Shown here in pieces: positions 23,990-35,795 of a stretch of 64,000 bases of DNA. The notes beneath the pieces are model-generated. The model worked only from the letters and a program-made list of their open reading frames with translations, ran no database searches and had not been told where the DNA came from. Source of the stretch: Laetiporus sulphureus 93-53 (Eukaryota > Basidiomycota > Agaricomycetes > Polyporales > Laetiporaceae). How positions within the stretch are numbered: position 1 is the first letter of the stretch; the number at the start of each line of letters is the position of its first letter. The stretch covers positions 64,310-128,309 of the forward strand of contig NW_024468510.1 of the NCBI RefSeq assembly GCF_001632365.1. Reading direction: 5' to 3'. The position numbers were made by a program, and so were the translations under genes.

Positions 23990-25179
23990 TCACCCTTGCT
24001 CGTCACGGATGTCGATTTTATTGAAAAGTTTGGCTGCGGTCTCATTAAGTTTAGTCGGACGATCCTTGTAGTATTTCTCCACATTCTCGGTGTAATATCT
24101 CGCGACATCCACGCTGACGGCTGAAGCAACGTGGGATCCCGTTAGATCATAGTAGCACGATTATGAATGTATGCGCCCTCACCTGGAAAGTCGGTTCCGA
24201 ATAAGACATGGCCGGGCATCGCGAAGCTCTCGACTGCGGAGAGGGTAGTTTCATGAGCGCTCAAAGCGGTGTCGAAGTAGAAGCTGCCAAAGTCCTCGAG
24301 AATCTCGCTCGGCGCCAACTCGCAACCCATGTAGTGTGACAAACGAGCGACGCGTGGAGCAAGGGATGTTAGACTTCCACCTAAATGTGCGAGGATGATC
24401 TTCACGTTGCTCCACCGCCTCTTCTTACCTGTCACCACCAAGTGGGCCGCAGCTTTGAATGTCTCATTTGGGACCTAGCCGAAGGCGCATCTACCGTCAG
24501 ACGGAGATAACGGGGCGGAATGTGAGCGGAGTACCTCTGTAATCGGAATACCAAGAAACGGATGCGGGTACGGCGTCGAAGAGGGCGTCTGCGTTCCGTG
24601 CAGGAATACCACAGTGCCTCTCCTGTCAAGCTCTTCCCAAACAGCATCGTAACTGTCATCACCAATATACGCTACGATATGTCAATTCACAAACAGGGAT
24701 CAGCGGCGAAGGTAACTCACTCGCGGCGGCTCCTTCACCGTAGGAAGACGCCAATGCCACGCCATCTGCACGCAGCACATCCAGAGCGTACGTCAGTTCC
24801 ATAACCGCAGCTGTTGGCGGAACTATGAAAACATGTACGCCTAGAAAGTGCATATAGACTCGCCCTGAGCATCGCTCGGGATAGGCAGCGAGGCGAAGAA
24901 CCCGAATCTCTCAGGATACTCCTTGCAGATCTGTGCCGCCATGATATTAAACTCTCTTGCCGCCTTACGATTCTCAGGGCCACTGGGTCCTGGGGGTAGC
25001 CCAGCGGGGAGCGAGAGTATGGCAACGTCGACGCCCAACGAGTCCATCGCTTTCAAGCTGAGCTCCGGTGACCATGGCAGATTTTCCTCTGGAGTTTTGA
25101 AGCCGACAGACTCGCTTTGTGCACTTTTGCTGAGAGTTTTAGGGAAGATGTGGTGATGCACGTCAATACGGCGAGGCAT
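23990..25179 (-). CDS. Amidohydrolase-family decarboxylase (ACMSD / 6-methylsalicylate decarboxylase type)
   Basis: A metal-dependent TIM-barrel enzyme of the amidohydrolase-2 (ACMSD) group, members of which decarboxylate aromatic acids such as gamma-resorcylate or 6-methylsalicylate. Visible in order: MPRRIDVHHHIFPK (HxH metal ligands), LSLPAGLPPGP, FGFFASLPIP, ADGVALASSYG, a third His in VVFLHGTQTPSSTPYP, IILAHLGGSLTSLAPRVARL (fourth His), and HVLFGTDFP (catalytic Asp). About five exons; the last one follows an intron near 24130 and ends KIDIRDEQG. The protein is of normal family length (about 330). The substrate is not determined by the sequence. The neighbouring reductase (25643) could be functionally related, but housekeeping genes on either side argue against a biosynthetic cluster. 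Confidence 0.87.
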
Positions 25180-25642
25180 TGGCACCTGTAGAAATGCTGC
25201 AATACAGATCCAAAATGGCGGACAACCTAGACTTGCTGACTGGACGGAGGACTTACCGTCTGTAGTTCAACCTGGGGGAAGGAAACCTCCGCGCAGCTGT
25301 GGGCATGATACTAGACGCAATCGGACCCGTATACTTGGATGCTGTCAATCACATCTGCATCCCATCAAGGTGCAAGGTGAAACTTCTACGAAGAACAGTC
25401 TTAATGAATCGTTATGACGTTCAGAGCACACGCCATCGAAGCGCATTCATCCGCCGTTAGAACTAGAAGCAGACAGCGACATCCCGAGTACCACGCGGTA
25501 CCCGGGACGAGTCCGAACTTTGCACACAGGCGATTTGGAACAACAGGCAGGTCGCGTCGGCCAGTTCACTTGCACTATAACACATTCTACATTGGTTTGA
25601 TATGTTCTCAAACGTACAACGTCCATGCCTCAGTATTCGCCT
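25180..25642. other. Spacer between two minus-strand genes
   Basis: About 460 bases from the amidohydrolase start to the stop of the upstream short-chain dehydrogenase. It should contain the amidohydrolase promoter. No protein-like frame or repeat seen. Confidence 0.35.
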
Positions 25643-26643
25643 CTACGTCGGGCGCCGGAAATTCGCGCATACGTCGGCATCCCAACTGATGAACTGTCCA
25701 CTCAAAGACTTTGGAGTCTTGAGAGCGAGCGATGCAATAACGTATCCAGGATCTTCCGGTTTGAGAAGTCTTCTGCCAATGTACAGATCCGAGAACGATT
25801 GCCTGACCTTGTCTGTAAGGGCGGCGTCACTGCGTAACTGTGTTTGCATCTGCAACATTAAAGCGACATGTTAAGTGCACGTAAGTCTTTGACCATGACG
25901 CAGCTGACGCACCTGCGTATCGACGGTGCCAGGGCGCATGGCTACAGATATTACCTCTGGTTCTTCTTCCGCCAAGGTCCTCGTTGAACAACAGATGAGG
26001 GACGACACAACAGACCCTCATCTATGCAGCTCACCTGCATAGACTATTCATCGCAGCCTTACTCGCATTGTATGGTCCCATTGTCGGAGTCCCCTTCACC
26101 GCCGATCCTGAGCTAACGAAGACGATCCTGCCACCCAGCTCGCTCTTGCGCAGAGCTGGGAGCGTAGCTCTGATAGCCGTGATGAGGGAGAAGAGGTTGA
26201 CGTTAAAGTGCGACTGCCATGCGTCGAGCGGAATGTCGTCTGCAGCTATCCTACCCAACGGCGCCAATACTCCTGCGTTCAGAACGAGACCGTCTATATG
26301 TCCGTATGTGTTGAGTGCCGACTCCATTGCATGATGGACAGCAGTAGCATCCGTGCTGCGTTGGCGATTGAGCTTGGCATCTACAGCAAGAAATCCAGCA
26401 CTGACACATCGCCTTTGATAACCAAGAGTGAGTCGCCGTGAGACCGGCGCAACTCGACGAGTTCTTTGGATTCTGAACGCGAGAAGGCAACGACATCTGC
26501 GCCAAACTCCGCGAGCAAAATTTTGGTAACCGCGAGACCGAGTCCTCTGCGATAACAGTTCAGCCAATGTCCCTGTTGTACGCCGATCGAAGGAAGCTGC
26601 ACTTGGATGCTCCAGTAATGATCACCACCGGTTTTCTCGCCAT
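25643..26643 (-). CDS. Short-chain dehydrogenase/reductase (classical SDR)
   Basis: An NAD(P)-dependent oxidoreductase of about 260 residues. The first exon starts MARKPVVIITGASK and joins through a 45-60 nt intron to GLGLAVTKILL, completing the TGxxxGxG dinucleotide motif. Next come DGLVLNAGVLAP (NAG motif), GRIVFVSSGSA (catalytic Ser) and GPYNASKAAMN (YxxxK). After a further intron near 26030 the C-terminus runs through DLYIGRRLLKPEDPG and ends CANFRRPT. The motif spacing matches classical fungal SDRs similar to yeast YIR035C; the substrate is unknown. It diverges from PDB1 with 229 bp between starts. Confidence 0.9.
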
Positions 26644-26872
26644 CGTTGCCTCAGCGATACAGGGCGCCGGACATGAGATGATAGCTTGCACAAGCGACGA
26701 AAGTCGAACGAGAACGATGAAGAAATGGTTCGAGCGCGTTTCGCACGCGTTCCCCCTCTGCTGACCAGCGCCCGTGGCCAGCTCACCCAAAAGTTGCGCG
26801 ACGGCGTTTCTCTGCTCACCAATCGTTCCCACTACTCTCTTTCGACTCCTCTCCCCCCGCCCTCCAAAACAT

Positions 26873-28314
26873 ATGTCGATGCGAGTCGCGCTTTCCCGCA
26901 TCGCCCCTGCCCTCTACACCGCTCGCGGCGCTCCGGTTACGGCGCGTCGGACTCCCTTCGCTCGCGGTTACGCTTCTCAGGCCGAGCACACGGTTTGTTG
27001 CATATTTTTTATTTGTTCTAGTTCTCACTTGGAGATCCATCGGCTGCAGGTACTTGTCCGCGACGCTCTCAATGCCGCGCTGGAGGAGGAGATGTTGCGG
27101 GATGACCGGGTGTTCATCATTGGTGAGGAAGTCGCGCGTTACAATGGCGCATACAAGGTACGCGTCTATGTGCTTCGATGAATGTTGGCTCTCATTGCAA
27201 TCAATGTCCAAGGTCACGAAAGGCCTGATGGACAAGTTCGGAGAGAAACGCGTCGTGGATACCCCCATTACGGAGATGGGCTTCGCAGGTCTCGCAAACG
27301 GAGCCGCGTTCGCTGATCTGCGACCAGTGTGAGTACTTCCACAAGGCGTATTCGTGCTCGGAGACATGACCACTACCCAACAGTTGCGAGTTCATGACGT
27401 TTAACTTCGCCATGCAAGCAATTGATCAGATCGTCAACTCGGCAGCCAAGACGCACTACATGTCTGGTGGTTGTGTGCACTGTCCGATTGTTTTCCGCGG
27501 TCCCAATGGGGCTGCAGCTGGTGTAGCAGCGCAACACTCCCAAGACTACGCGGCATGGTACGGCGCTATCCCAGGTCTGAAGGTTATCAGTCCTTGGAGT
27601 TCGGAGGATTGCAAAGGCCTGTTGAAGGTGTGTGATATGTTTATCTGTAATGACAACCCTTTATGTAACAACACAATCCTGCAGGCTGCCATTCGCGATC
27701 CCAGTCCAACCATCTTCCTCGAGAACGAGATGATGTACGGCCATAGCTTCCCAATGTCTGCCGAAGCAATGTCCGACAACTTCGTCCTTCCGATCGGCAA
27801 AGCCAAGGTCGAGCGCGAGGGTTCCGATGTGACTATCGTCGCGCATAGTTTAATGGTCTCGCACAGTCTCGATGCGGCAGAAGAGCTCGCGAAAGAGGGT
27901 ATCAAGGCGGAGGTCATCAACTTGCGCACCATCCGCCCGCTCGATATTGAGACCATCAAGGCGTCAATCAAGAAGACCAACCGGTGCGCTCGTAGTGATT
28001 TCCTCTTGTGAAAGCTTTGCTCATACGATTCTAGCCTGGTCACGGTCGAGGGTGGCTGGCCTGGGTTCGGTGTCGGCAGCGAGATCTGCGCGCAAGTCAT
28101 CGAGAGTGAAGCGTTTGACTATCTTGATGCTCCAGTGGAACGCGTCACTGGCGCAGATGTCCCTGCACCGGTTCGTATGGTGACATATCATTGGCGTATC
28201 GGGGACCTCCGCTGACTTTTCTCTTAGTATGCGCTTAACCTCGAGCAGCTCGCTTTCCCGAACCCTCCACTCATTGCGAAGGTCGCGAGGCGTGCTTTGT
28301 ACAGGACCAACTAG
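26873..28314 (+). CDS. PDB1: Pyruvate dehydrogenase E1 component, beta subunit
   Basis: Half of the thiamine-diphosphate-dependent E1 of the mitochondrial pyruvate dehydrogenase complex. The leader [20 protein letters not shown] and following Arg/Ser-rich stretch with RGYASQ are a typical mitochondrial presequence. The mature part has [20 protein letters not shown] (TPP-activating Glu), [105 protein letters not shown] and [16 protein letters not shown]. About eight exons; the last ends LYRTN with TAG at 28312-28314. Length and order are those of fungal E1 beta. A second in-frame ATG at 26879 is equally usable. The stop is 150 bp from the convergent HIS4 stop. Confidence 0.96.
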
Positions 28315-28464
28315 ACTGTCTCCTTAAATCGAGTCTGGAGTGGATATGATTCTGGGTGCGACCTGCTGTCTTGGAATGCATCATGTTATCATAGTGTGAT
28401 GTACGGTGTGGTACTACAGTTTAGGCTACTACAAGCACGCAGCAAAGATTGAGAGGCCACGAGC

Positions 28465-31133
28465 CTACAGAGTCCGCAGACGGACCCGGACTGCGTTTGC
28501 GTGGGCATCCAACCCTTCACAATCAGCGAGCGTCGCAACGACTGGACCCAGGTTGCGCAGTCCGTCGGCACTGACTTCTTGTGAAGTAATGTGCTTTTGG
28601 AACGACAGCGTATTGACACCACTAAATTGGCGCGCATAGCCGTTCGTTGGCAGAGTGTGGTTAGTTCCAGAGGCATAGTCACCACAGCTATCACAGCCTG
28701 TAAGCGACCGACGCGAGAAGAACAGCACACGCAAGACGCACCTCTCTGGCGAGTAAGGGCCAACAAAGACACTGCCAGCGTTGTCCACGAGGGGCACCGC
28801 CGCATTTGCATTCTCCAGGTGGAGAATCAAGTGCTCCGGTGCGTAGTCGTTGCTGAACCTGATCGCCTCCTCTACAGAGTGCACCTTCACAATGTTGCTC
28901 TTCGAGATTGATTCACGCACGATGTGGACGCGAGGCAGCGCACGGGCTTGCGTATCAAGCTCCCGCTCGATCTCCGCAAGCTTCTCGTCCGATAGATTGA
29001 CTGCCACCAGCACGACCTGCGAGTCGACGCCATGCTCCGCTTGCGACAGCAAATCGGCCGCCACGAACGCCGGGTTGCATGTGTGATCTGCGACAACCTA
29101 CAAAGCACACCGCTCAGCATGTCTAATGAAGAGACACGCGTGATGCATCGAAGACTCACGAGGACTTCTGATGGTCCGGCAGGCATGTCGATGGAGACCA
29201 ATGCATCCGTGTCGTTCTGCACAAGCATCTTAGCGGCGGTCACCCACTGGTTTCCTGGTCCGAAGATCTTGTCCACTTTCGGGACGGTCTGTGTGCCATA
29301 TGCAAGCGCTGCCACCGCTTGTGCACCGCCAGCCTTGAGGATGGCAGACGCTCCCACGAGACGAGCGACGTACATCACTTCTGGAGAGATGCTGCCATCC
29401 TGCCTTGGTGGTGTGGCAATCACAACCTCCTTGCATCCTGCTACTTGCGCGGGTATACCGAGCATGAGAGCCGTCGAAGGGAGGATAGCGGTACCTCCCG
29501 GTACATACAGTCCGACACGCGCTATCGGGCGCGAGAATCGCGAACAAACAACGCCAGGCATCGTCTCGACCACCATCGAAGCCTGCTCTGCCTGTGCCGC
29601 GTGGAACTTGTGGATGTTTGCATAAGCCACATCTATCGCATCGCGTACAGCAGGATCGATCTGCATCGACTCGGGTGTGAAGGGTGGGCGCACCACGGTG
29701 GAAGTGAGCTGCGCCTTGTCAAATTTGGCCGTCAGCTCAAGCAACGCCACGTCACCACGTATCCGCACGTCATCGACGATAGGCTTAACCTTTGCCAACA
29801 TCTCATCGTACTTTAGGACGGGACGGCGCAGCAGCCCAGCCCGTTCGTCCGTCGTGGCCGTAGAAAAGTCAAAGCAGCGCATCACGATGGGCGCATTGGG
29901 ATCGATGGGGGCTTTCTGCGGACTTGGAACAGATCCAGATTCCTTTCGTGCAGGTTGTGTAGTTTTGGCCCATTGCGGTTTCGCGTTGCCTGCACGGCGG
30001 GTGACCTTCTTCGCCTTTTTGTCTAATGAGTGCTCGATGTCGGCAATGGAGACTCCAGCTGCCACGCATCGAGTCAGAGCAAAGTAGAACAAGTCAGCTG
30101 CTTCGAAAGCGACCTCCTCCTTCGTCTCTGCGCGGCAAAGTTCGTCTGCTTCCTCCATGATTTTGGCGCGAAGAAGATCAGGATCGCTGAAGAGTCGGCG
30201 AGTGTAAGAGCCTTCGGGGGCAGAAAAAAGGCGTGATTGCAGCGTCCTCTCAAGGGCGAATAGGCCCTTTGTCTCCCTGTCCCCGAAGCAAGATGTGCGG
30301 TTCAAGTGGCAGAAGCCTGCCCCGTGCTGAATTACGCTAAGTTCGAGCGAATCGGAATCGCAGTCAAGACGAATGCTGACAACGTCCTGCGTCGCACCGG
30401 ACGTCTCACCCTTGCGCCACAACCCGTGTTTACGCGACTGATACACACCCTTCCCCGTCACTATACTTTCTCTGACCGATTCCGCGGATGAATACACCAG
30501 GCCCAGCGTTCGTCCCCCCTCTACGTAAGAAGAAATAATGGTGGGGAAGAGACCGTCTGGACGGTCGGAGCTGACGATAGAAAGGAATGCATCCGCGACG
30601 TTGATTTGACTCTCGGACGAGGCAGCCAAGGAAAGTAGGGACGTGGGAAGGACAAGGCAGGCACCTGCAGCGTGTAGGGCGCGGATGACAGGTTGAGACG
30701 GGGGCATGCTGATGTCAGTTGGGAGGACATGGATCGAAGCCCCGGAAAAGAAGCGGGAGACGGAGGATACAAAGTCGACATCCAAGGAGGGGGTTTTGAT
30801 GAGCACGCCTGATACACCATTGCGTATTTTGTCTGATACAGCACTGACGTTCCCTACGTCCAGAAGCAGCAAGAGGCGATCTGCGGGGAGAACTCCAATG
30901 GCGTCCTGTGCCTGGGCGAGGGGCAGGATGACCTTTTCCGCGCCCTCATCGAGTAAAGCCGTCACGTCGTCGAGGGTGCACTCTTGATCAAGAAGAACAT
31001 GACGAGCAGCATGTTCCGGCAGTGACGTGTCGTTAGCCTGCGAAGAGGGTAGGACGATAGGACCGATGCGAGCGAGGGCTTGCAGCAGCGCAGCGTCCGC
31101 CGAGCCCTGCAGTAGCGGTAAGAAGACAGACAT
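28465..31133 (-). CDS. HIS4: Histidine biosynthesis trifunctional protein (HisI-HisE-HisD)
   Basis: One polypeptide carrying phosphoribosyl-AMP cyclohydrolase, phosphoribosyl-ATP pyrophosphatase and histidinol dehydrogenase, steps 2, 3 and 10 of the pathway. A long first exon (31133 to about 29160) starts MSVFLPLLQGSADAALL. After a ~230-residue N-terminal region typical of fungal His4, the HisI part shows VSIRLDCDSDSLEL and QHGAGFCHLNRTSCFG. HisE has LRAKIMEEADELCRA and EVAFEAADLFYFALTRC. HisD follows a Pro/Lys linker: ARVGLYVPGGTAILPSTALM, KIFGPGNQWVTAAK, and after an intron VVADHTCNPAFVAADLLSQA and DYAPEHLILHLENA. The last exon completes with SCGDYASGTNHTLPTNGYAR. Two introns only, both in the HisD part. 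Full length, no breaks. Confidence 0.96.
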
Positions 31134-31244
31134 TTTGTGAATTGACTCACCAATCTGTTACCAAAAACAGGGCTGGGGAGCGAATGCCGCGCTCGTTGAA
31201 CCCGCTGAAAGAGATTAGAATTAATGGCCCAATGGCGTTAATAT

Positions 31245-31327
31245 GGCATTATAGTGTAGTGGTATCACATGGGATTCTGAAAGTAATTTTCTATTCCCAT
31301 AACCCAGGTTCGATCCCTGGTAATGCC
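31245..31327 (+). tRNA. tRNA-Gln (CTG anticodon) with a 13-nt intron
   Basis: A full cloverleaf can be drawn: acceptor GGCATTA/TAATGCC, D arm GTGTAGTGGTATCAC, anticodon stem TGGGA/TCCCA, T arm CCAGG-TTCGATC-CCTGG. The anticodon CTG is at 31277-31279; the extra bases 31281-31293 sit after position 37, where eukaryotic tRNA introns occur. The D-arm sequence is that of fungal tRNA-Gln. It lies in the short gap between HIS4 and Argonaute and carries its own internal A and B boxes. Confidence 0.88.
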
Positions 31328-31366
31328 TCATCATTTTTTGGGAATTAGCCATAACCATTGCACAAC

Positions 31367-31398
31367 TTCCCATACCCAGGTTCGATTCCTGATTAGGC
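31367..31398 (+). pseudogene. Decayed 3' half of a tRNA-Gln copy
   Basis: Forty bases after the tRNA the sequence CTTCCCATACCCAGGTTCGA appears again, followed by TTCCTGATTAGGC. It matches the anticodon 3' strand, variable loop and T arm of the upstream tRNA with a few changes (one T-stem mismatch). No matching acceptor or D arm precedes it, so it is a partial tandem duplicate. Confidence 0.65.
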
Positions 31399-31774
31399 TT
31401 TCAATTACTTTTTTCTGTCTGCCTCCCATCTCGAGCTCATTTGCCAGACGCTTGCCAGTGATCGACTGGAGCGTCTCACGCAGACTATTGTACTTGCTAT
31501 CGCGATGGCGTGTGCACAAAGGACGGCAGAATTTCGCGGAGACAGCGTGCGTGCAGCCCCATTTGGCAATCAATATCAACTTCGGACTCGCGTGATCTCA
31601 TCGATCTGCTCCAGAGACGATAAAGAACGATAGAAGTCGAGTGGCCCTCATATGGGTGCCCTAGTAAATTATAAAGCCCACCCCTTCGCGTTTTCCCACC
31701 TCGGCTACTCTCTATTTGCTACTCCCAACATACCTCCACCTCCATTGTGTCTCGCGCGAACATCGATCTGATCC
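31399..31774. other. Upstream region of the Argonaute gene
   Basis: About 375 bases between the tRNA remnant and the Argonaute ATG. A pyrimidine-rich stretch precedes the start, and AATTATAAAGCCCACCCC (about 31668-31685) contains a TATA-like TATAAA. This is the likely Argonaute promoter and 5' leader. Confidence 0.4.
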
Positions 31775-34700
31775 ATGCCTCCTCGAGGACAACCAGGACG
31801 CGGAGCTGTTCGAGGCGGAACTGGTCGAGGCGGCCCCCGAGGCGGCCCTCGAGGTGGTCCTCCTGTGCATGGCGGTCCTTCCGTGCGTGGCGGTGCGGCT
31901 CCCCGCTCTGGAAGCGGGCAGCTGCCGTCCACGAGCGGGCATGTTCTCACCATCGGCGTGAGAAGGACGGCGTATGGCACAGCTGGGAGGACTATTCCCG
32001 TGTTCACCAACCACTTCCTCGTCAAAATTCCTGAGGAAGTTATCTACCATTATGACGGTACGTGTCTGTCCAGCGTATAATTGCGCTTTCTTGATGCTGA
32101 CCACCTTGTGCAATGGTAGTCGGTATGTAACCTGGAAAATCGGGTGATTCAAACACTCTGAGCTCGTCTGCAGTGATTCATCCAGATGAAAAGACACTTC
32201 CTGCAAGGTTGAACATGCAGCTCATTGATCGCATGCAGAAATCCGTGGCTCCCCAGGTATTTACTCCTCGCGCGGTATATGATGGAAGGAAGAATCTCTT
32301 TGCGGCACGTGAGCTCCCGTTCGGTGAATCGGGAAGCCAGGAAGTATGCTTTTTGAGCGATGTTTTGGGTTTCTGCTCATGCGCTATAGTTCGATGTAAC
32401 TCTTCAAGATGCTGCGGCTTCGACAAGGCCAGGGGGACGCGGCCCGAAAATCTACAAGATTCGTCTCACTAAAGTGGCGACGATTAACCCGGAGTACGTT
32501 TATTTACCCAATCCAGCCTGTAGCAATCTTGTCATTGCACTTGTTCCAGGGTTTTGGCACGTTTCCTTGAGGGAAAACAGTCGCACGACAACACCGTGCT
32601 GACAGCAATTACAGTACGTGAAACGCATGGCATGTCTTGATACTAAACCAACGTACATCACAAGGCCCTTAACGTTGTCATCCGCATGGAACCGACATTG
32701 AACCACCCATTCAACGTGCGCTCGTTCTTCACTGACACCGAAAAAAGACCCATTGGAGGCGGGATCGTGCTGTGGCGTGGTTATTTTCAATCTGTGCGCC
32801 CGGCAGCAGGGAAAATGCTCATCAACGTCGACATCTCGACTGGCACAATGTACCAGGAAGGTCCTCTTATCGACCTTTGCCTGGCGTTTTTTGGAGGGAA
32901 CAACGTTGGCATTCTGTCACCTGCTCGTGGGTTTCCAGACCGTGAGCGGATCCGCCTGCAGCGATTCCTGACCGGAGTCAGGGTTTTCACGACTCCACCC
33001 GGTCAAGCAGAGTCCCGTACTCCCAGAGTGATCAAGAAACTGAGTACTGCCGGCGCAAATGCTCTCAGCTTTACGATGCACCAAGGTGGCATCATGACCG
33101 TTGCTCAGTATTTCCAGCAGACATACAATTACAATCTCAGATACCCGGACTTGATATGTGTAGAGGTGCAGTATGAGATGTCGCGTTTCTTGATAAATCG
33201 TGCTGATTCACTGAGCAGGTCGGAAACGGTGCATTGATTCCGCTTGAGCTTTGCAGAGTAGAAAAAGGTCAGATTATGAGAAAACAAGTGCCGCCTGAGA
33301 AGACGAAGGACGTGCTGGACTTTGCCACCAAGAAACCTCAAGATCGTCTGCAAAGCATTGTCAATGCGCTCGGTGTGCGTTTGCAACCACATGTCAGTCT
33401 AATATTGCGCTGAGGCTTTTGTTGCTCCATTAGGTGTTGAATTATGGTCAATCAGAATACGTGAGAGTAAGCACGAAGCACTTTGATCTGTTACAAAGGA
33501 CGACTCACATCAGCTTGTCATAGCAATTCGGCTTGCACGTCGCACCAGACGCCCGCCCACTCAGCCTACAAGCGCGCGTGCTTACTCCTCCCACTCTGAA
33601 GTATGGAGCGGGATCAAAACAGCCTACCATTGTGCGCGCTATGTGCTTTACAATGTGTGCGGCGTTCTCACTTGCTCTACAGACACCGCGCGATGGCGCT
33701 TGGAACATGTCCGTTGGCGCCCACACAGTCCTTTGTCTATGATTGACCTTTTCCATCTCAGGATTGACAAGCGTTTCTTCAGACCATCCGTGATTGATCG
33801 ATGGGTAGTTGTCGTCTATGAGCGTCAACAACGATTCGGTACACAATACGCTCAGGACATGGTGCGCGGCCTGCTCAAGGCCTGTCAAGACGTCGGTGCG
33901 TCGTCACAGACCGGATACGTTCTTTAAGTCTCATCGGGCGTTCGCAGGCATCACTGTGAAGGAGCAGGATCCCATCATCAGATGGGAGTATGGTCAGGGC
34001 CGTATTGCCGATGTGGGTGATCTCGCTCGTTCTACTCTTACTGCCTATAGGATCTGTCTTGTTGAAACCACCAATAGCAATTGAGGGATGTCGGCAAGGC
34101 ATGCGTGCAAAAGAACAAGGGACCGCCCACCCTCCTCGTCGTCGTGCTTCCTGAAGGTGGTACGGACATTTACACGGCCGTGAAGCAGTAAGTCCCAAAA
34201 CAGTGGTCGTCATCACAATGCTGATTCGCTGTGAAGCTTTGGTGACATTACCGTACGCTTGAATTTGCCATGCTTGGTCCATGCTGAGACCTCTTGTAGA
34301 TGGGCGTCGCGACGCAATGTTTGAAAAGCAACAAATGCGCTCGGGCAAAGCCTCAATATTACGCAAATGTTTGTCTAAAGTGAGCCGTTGCGGTGAAATG
34401 TTGAATGGTCTGGTAAAACGTTTGTGGTAGGATCAATGTCAAGTTGGGCGGTATCAACACCATCCCAGAACCGCGTTCTGTTTCGATCTTGACGGATCCT
34501 CACAATCCGACAATTGTGATGGGGTATGTTTCGGTGCTCAGTCGTTTGATTGCCTAGCTTACACGTTGGATTAGAGCCGATGTAATCCATCCTCCGCCTG
34601 GTGCGGAGGGTCGGCCATCCTTCACGGCTCTCGTCGCGAATGTCGATTCAGACACGGCGAAGTATGTGGCTGACTGCCGCGTTCAGACCTCGCGTAAGGA

Positions 34701-35795
34701 ACTCATCGAGGACTTGGAGGCAATGAGCCAGGTAAGCATGATGATGATGGTTGATAGACAATTGTTAGCTGATCAATCGTTCGGTGACTGCCTAAAGCAT
34801 ATGCTGGAGATGTACATGTTATATCGTACGAAAAAAGAAGGCAAGAGCAACGGGGCGCCGAAGCGCATCATCTTTTACCGGGGTTCGTTCCTTCATATAT
34901 CTGTTAGAACTGGTCATTGATCTTCTCGTGATCGCCAGACGGTGTTTCTGAAGGACAGTTCAAACAAGTTCTAGAACAGGGTGAGTGCGCAGTTTCGCTT
35001 AAGTGCAACTTGTGATATTCACATAAACCTCGTGTTTGATCAGAACTACCGCTGATCAAACGTGAGTGACAACTTGACCTTACTCGAACCCTCCCGATAT
35101 CCTCCATCTAGAGGCGTGCAAGAACCTGAACATTAATCCGACAATTACCATGGTCGTCGTCGGGAAGCGACATCATGTGCGGTTCTTTCCGCAGGCGCAG
35201 AAAGATGCGGATAGGAGTGGAAATTGTCCCGCCGGCACCGTCGTCGACCAGGAGGTAACACATCCCCTCGAACTTGATTGGTACCTTCAAAGCCATGCTG
35301 GATAAGTCTTCTTGTTTTTGTCTCTCACTGGCGCTACTGACATCGATTTGGTTCGCTTTTGCACATTGTTAGGAACTTCGCGTCCAGCCCATTATAGTGT
35401 CCTGTACGACGAGAATAACTTCACGTACGTCGCATACTTTAGTGCCCCATTCTGTGTTATCTCACAAGGCTTCTAGGCCGGATGGTCTCCAGGCGTTGTC
35501 TTTCGCGCTGTGCCACGTTTACGCCCGCTCGACGCGATCGGTCTCGATTCCGGCGCCGGTGTACTGTAAGTGCCCTTGATTGATTAGGCGCGATCGTGTT
35601 TGACCTTTCCGCGATCAAGATGCCGATATTGTCTGTGCCCGCGCGAAGAATCATTACGATCCTCAGGCGGACCTAGACTTCTCGGACTCCGCGACCCAGC
35701 TGGATTCGAGGGCGGTGGAGGGAAATCTTGAAGCTTTCAAGAAAGGCTTCAGGCCGCTTCACAAAAATATGACATATGTTATGTATTTTTCGTGA
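31775..35795 (+). CDS. Argonaute (QDE-2/AGO type) with intact slicer site
   Basis: Core protein of RNA interference: binds small RNAs and cuts or silences matching transcripts. The N-terminus is an RG-rich tail (MPPRGQPGRGAVRGGTGRGG and more, residues 1-55). The N domain (PVFTNHFLVKIPEEVIYHYD) is followed by the linker, a PAZ domain (MTVAQYFQQTYNYNLRYPDL, then GNGALIPLELCRVEKGQ), MID and PIWI. The PIWI catalytic tetrad is complete: IVMGADVIHPPPG (D), SRKELIEDLEAM (E), IIFYRDGVSEGQF (D, assembled over an intron) and RPAHYSVLYDE (H). The C-terminus ends HKNMTYVMYFS, the usual hydrophobic Argonaute end. At least fifteen short exons are needed; most junctions were checked only by protein continuity. 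No frameshift was found. Confidence 0.94.
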
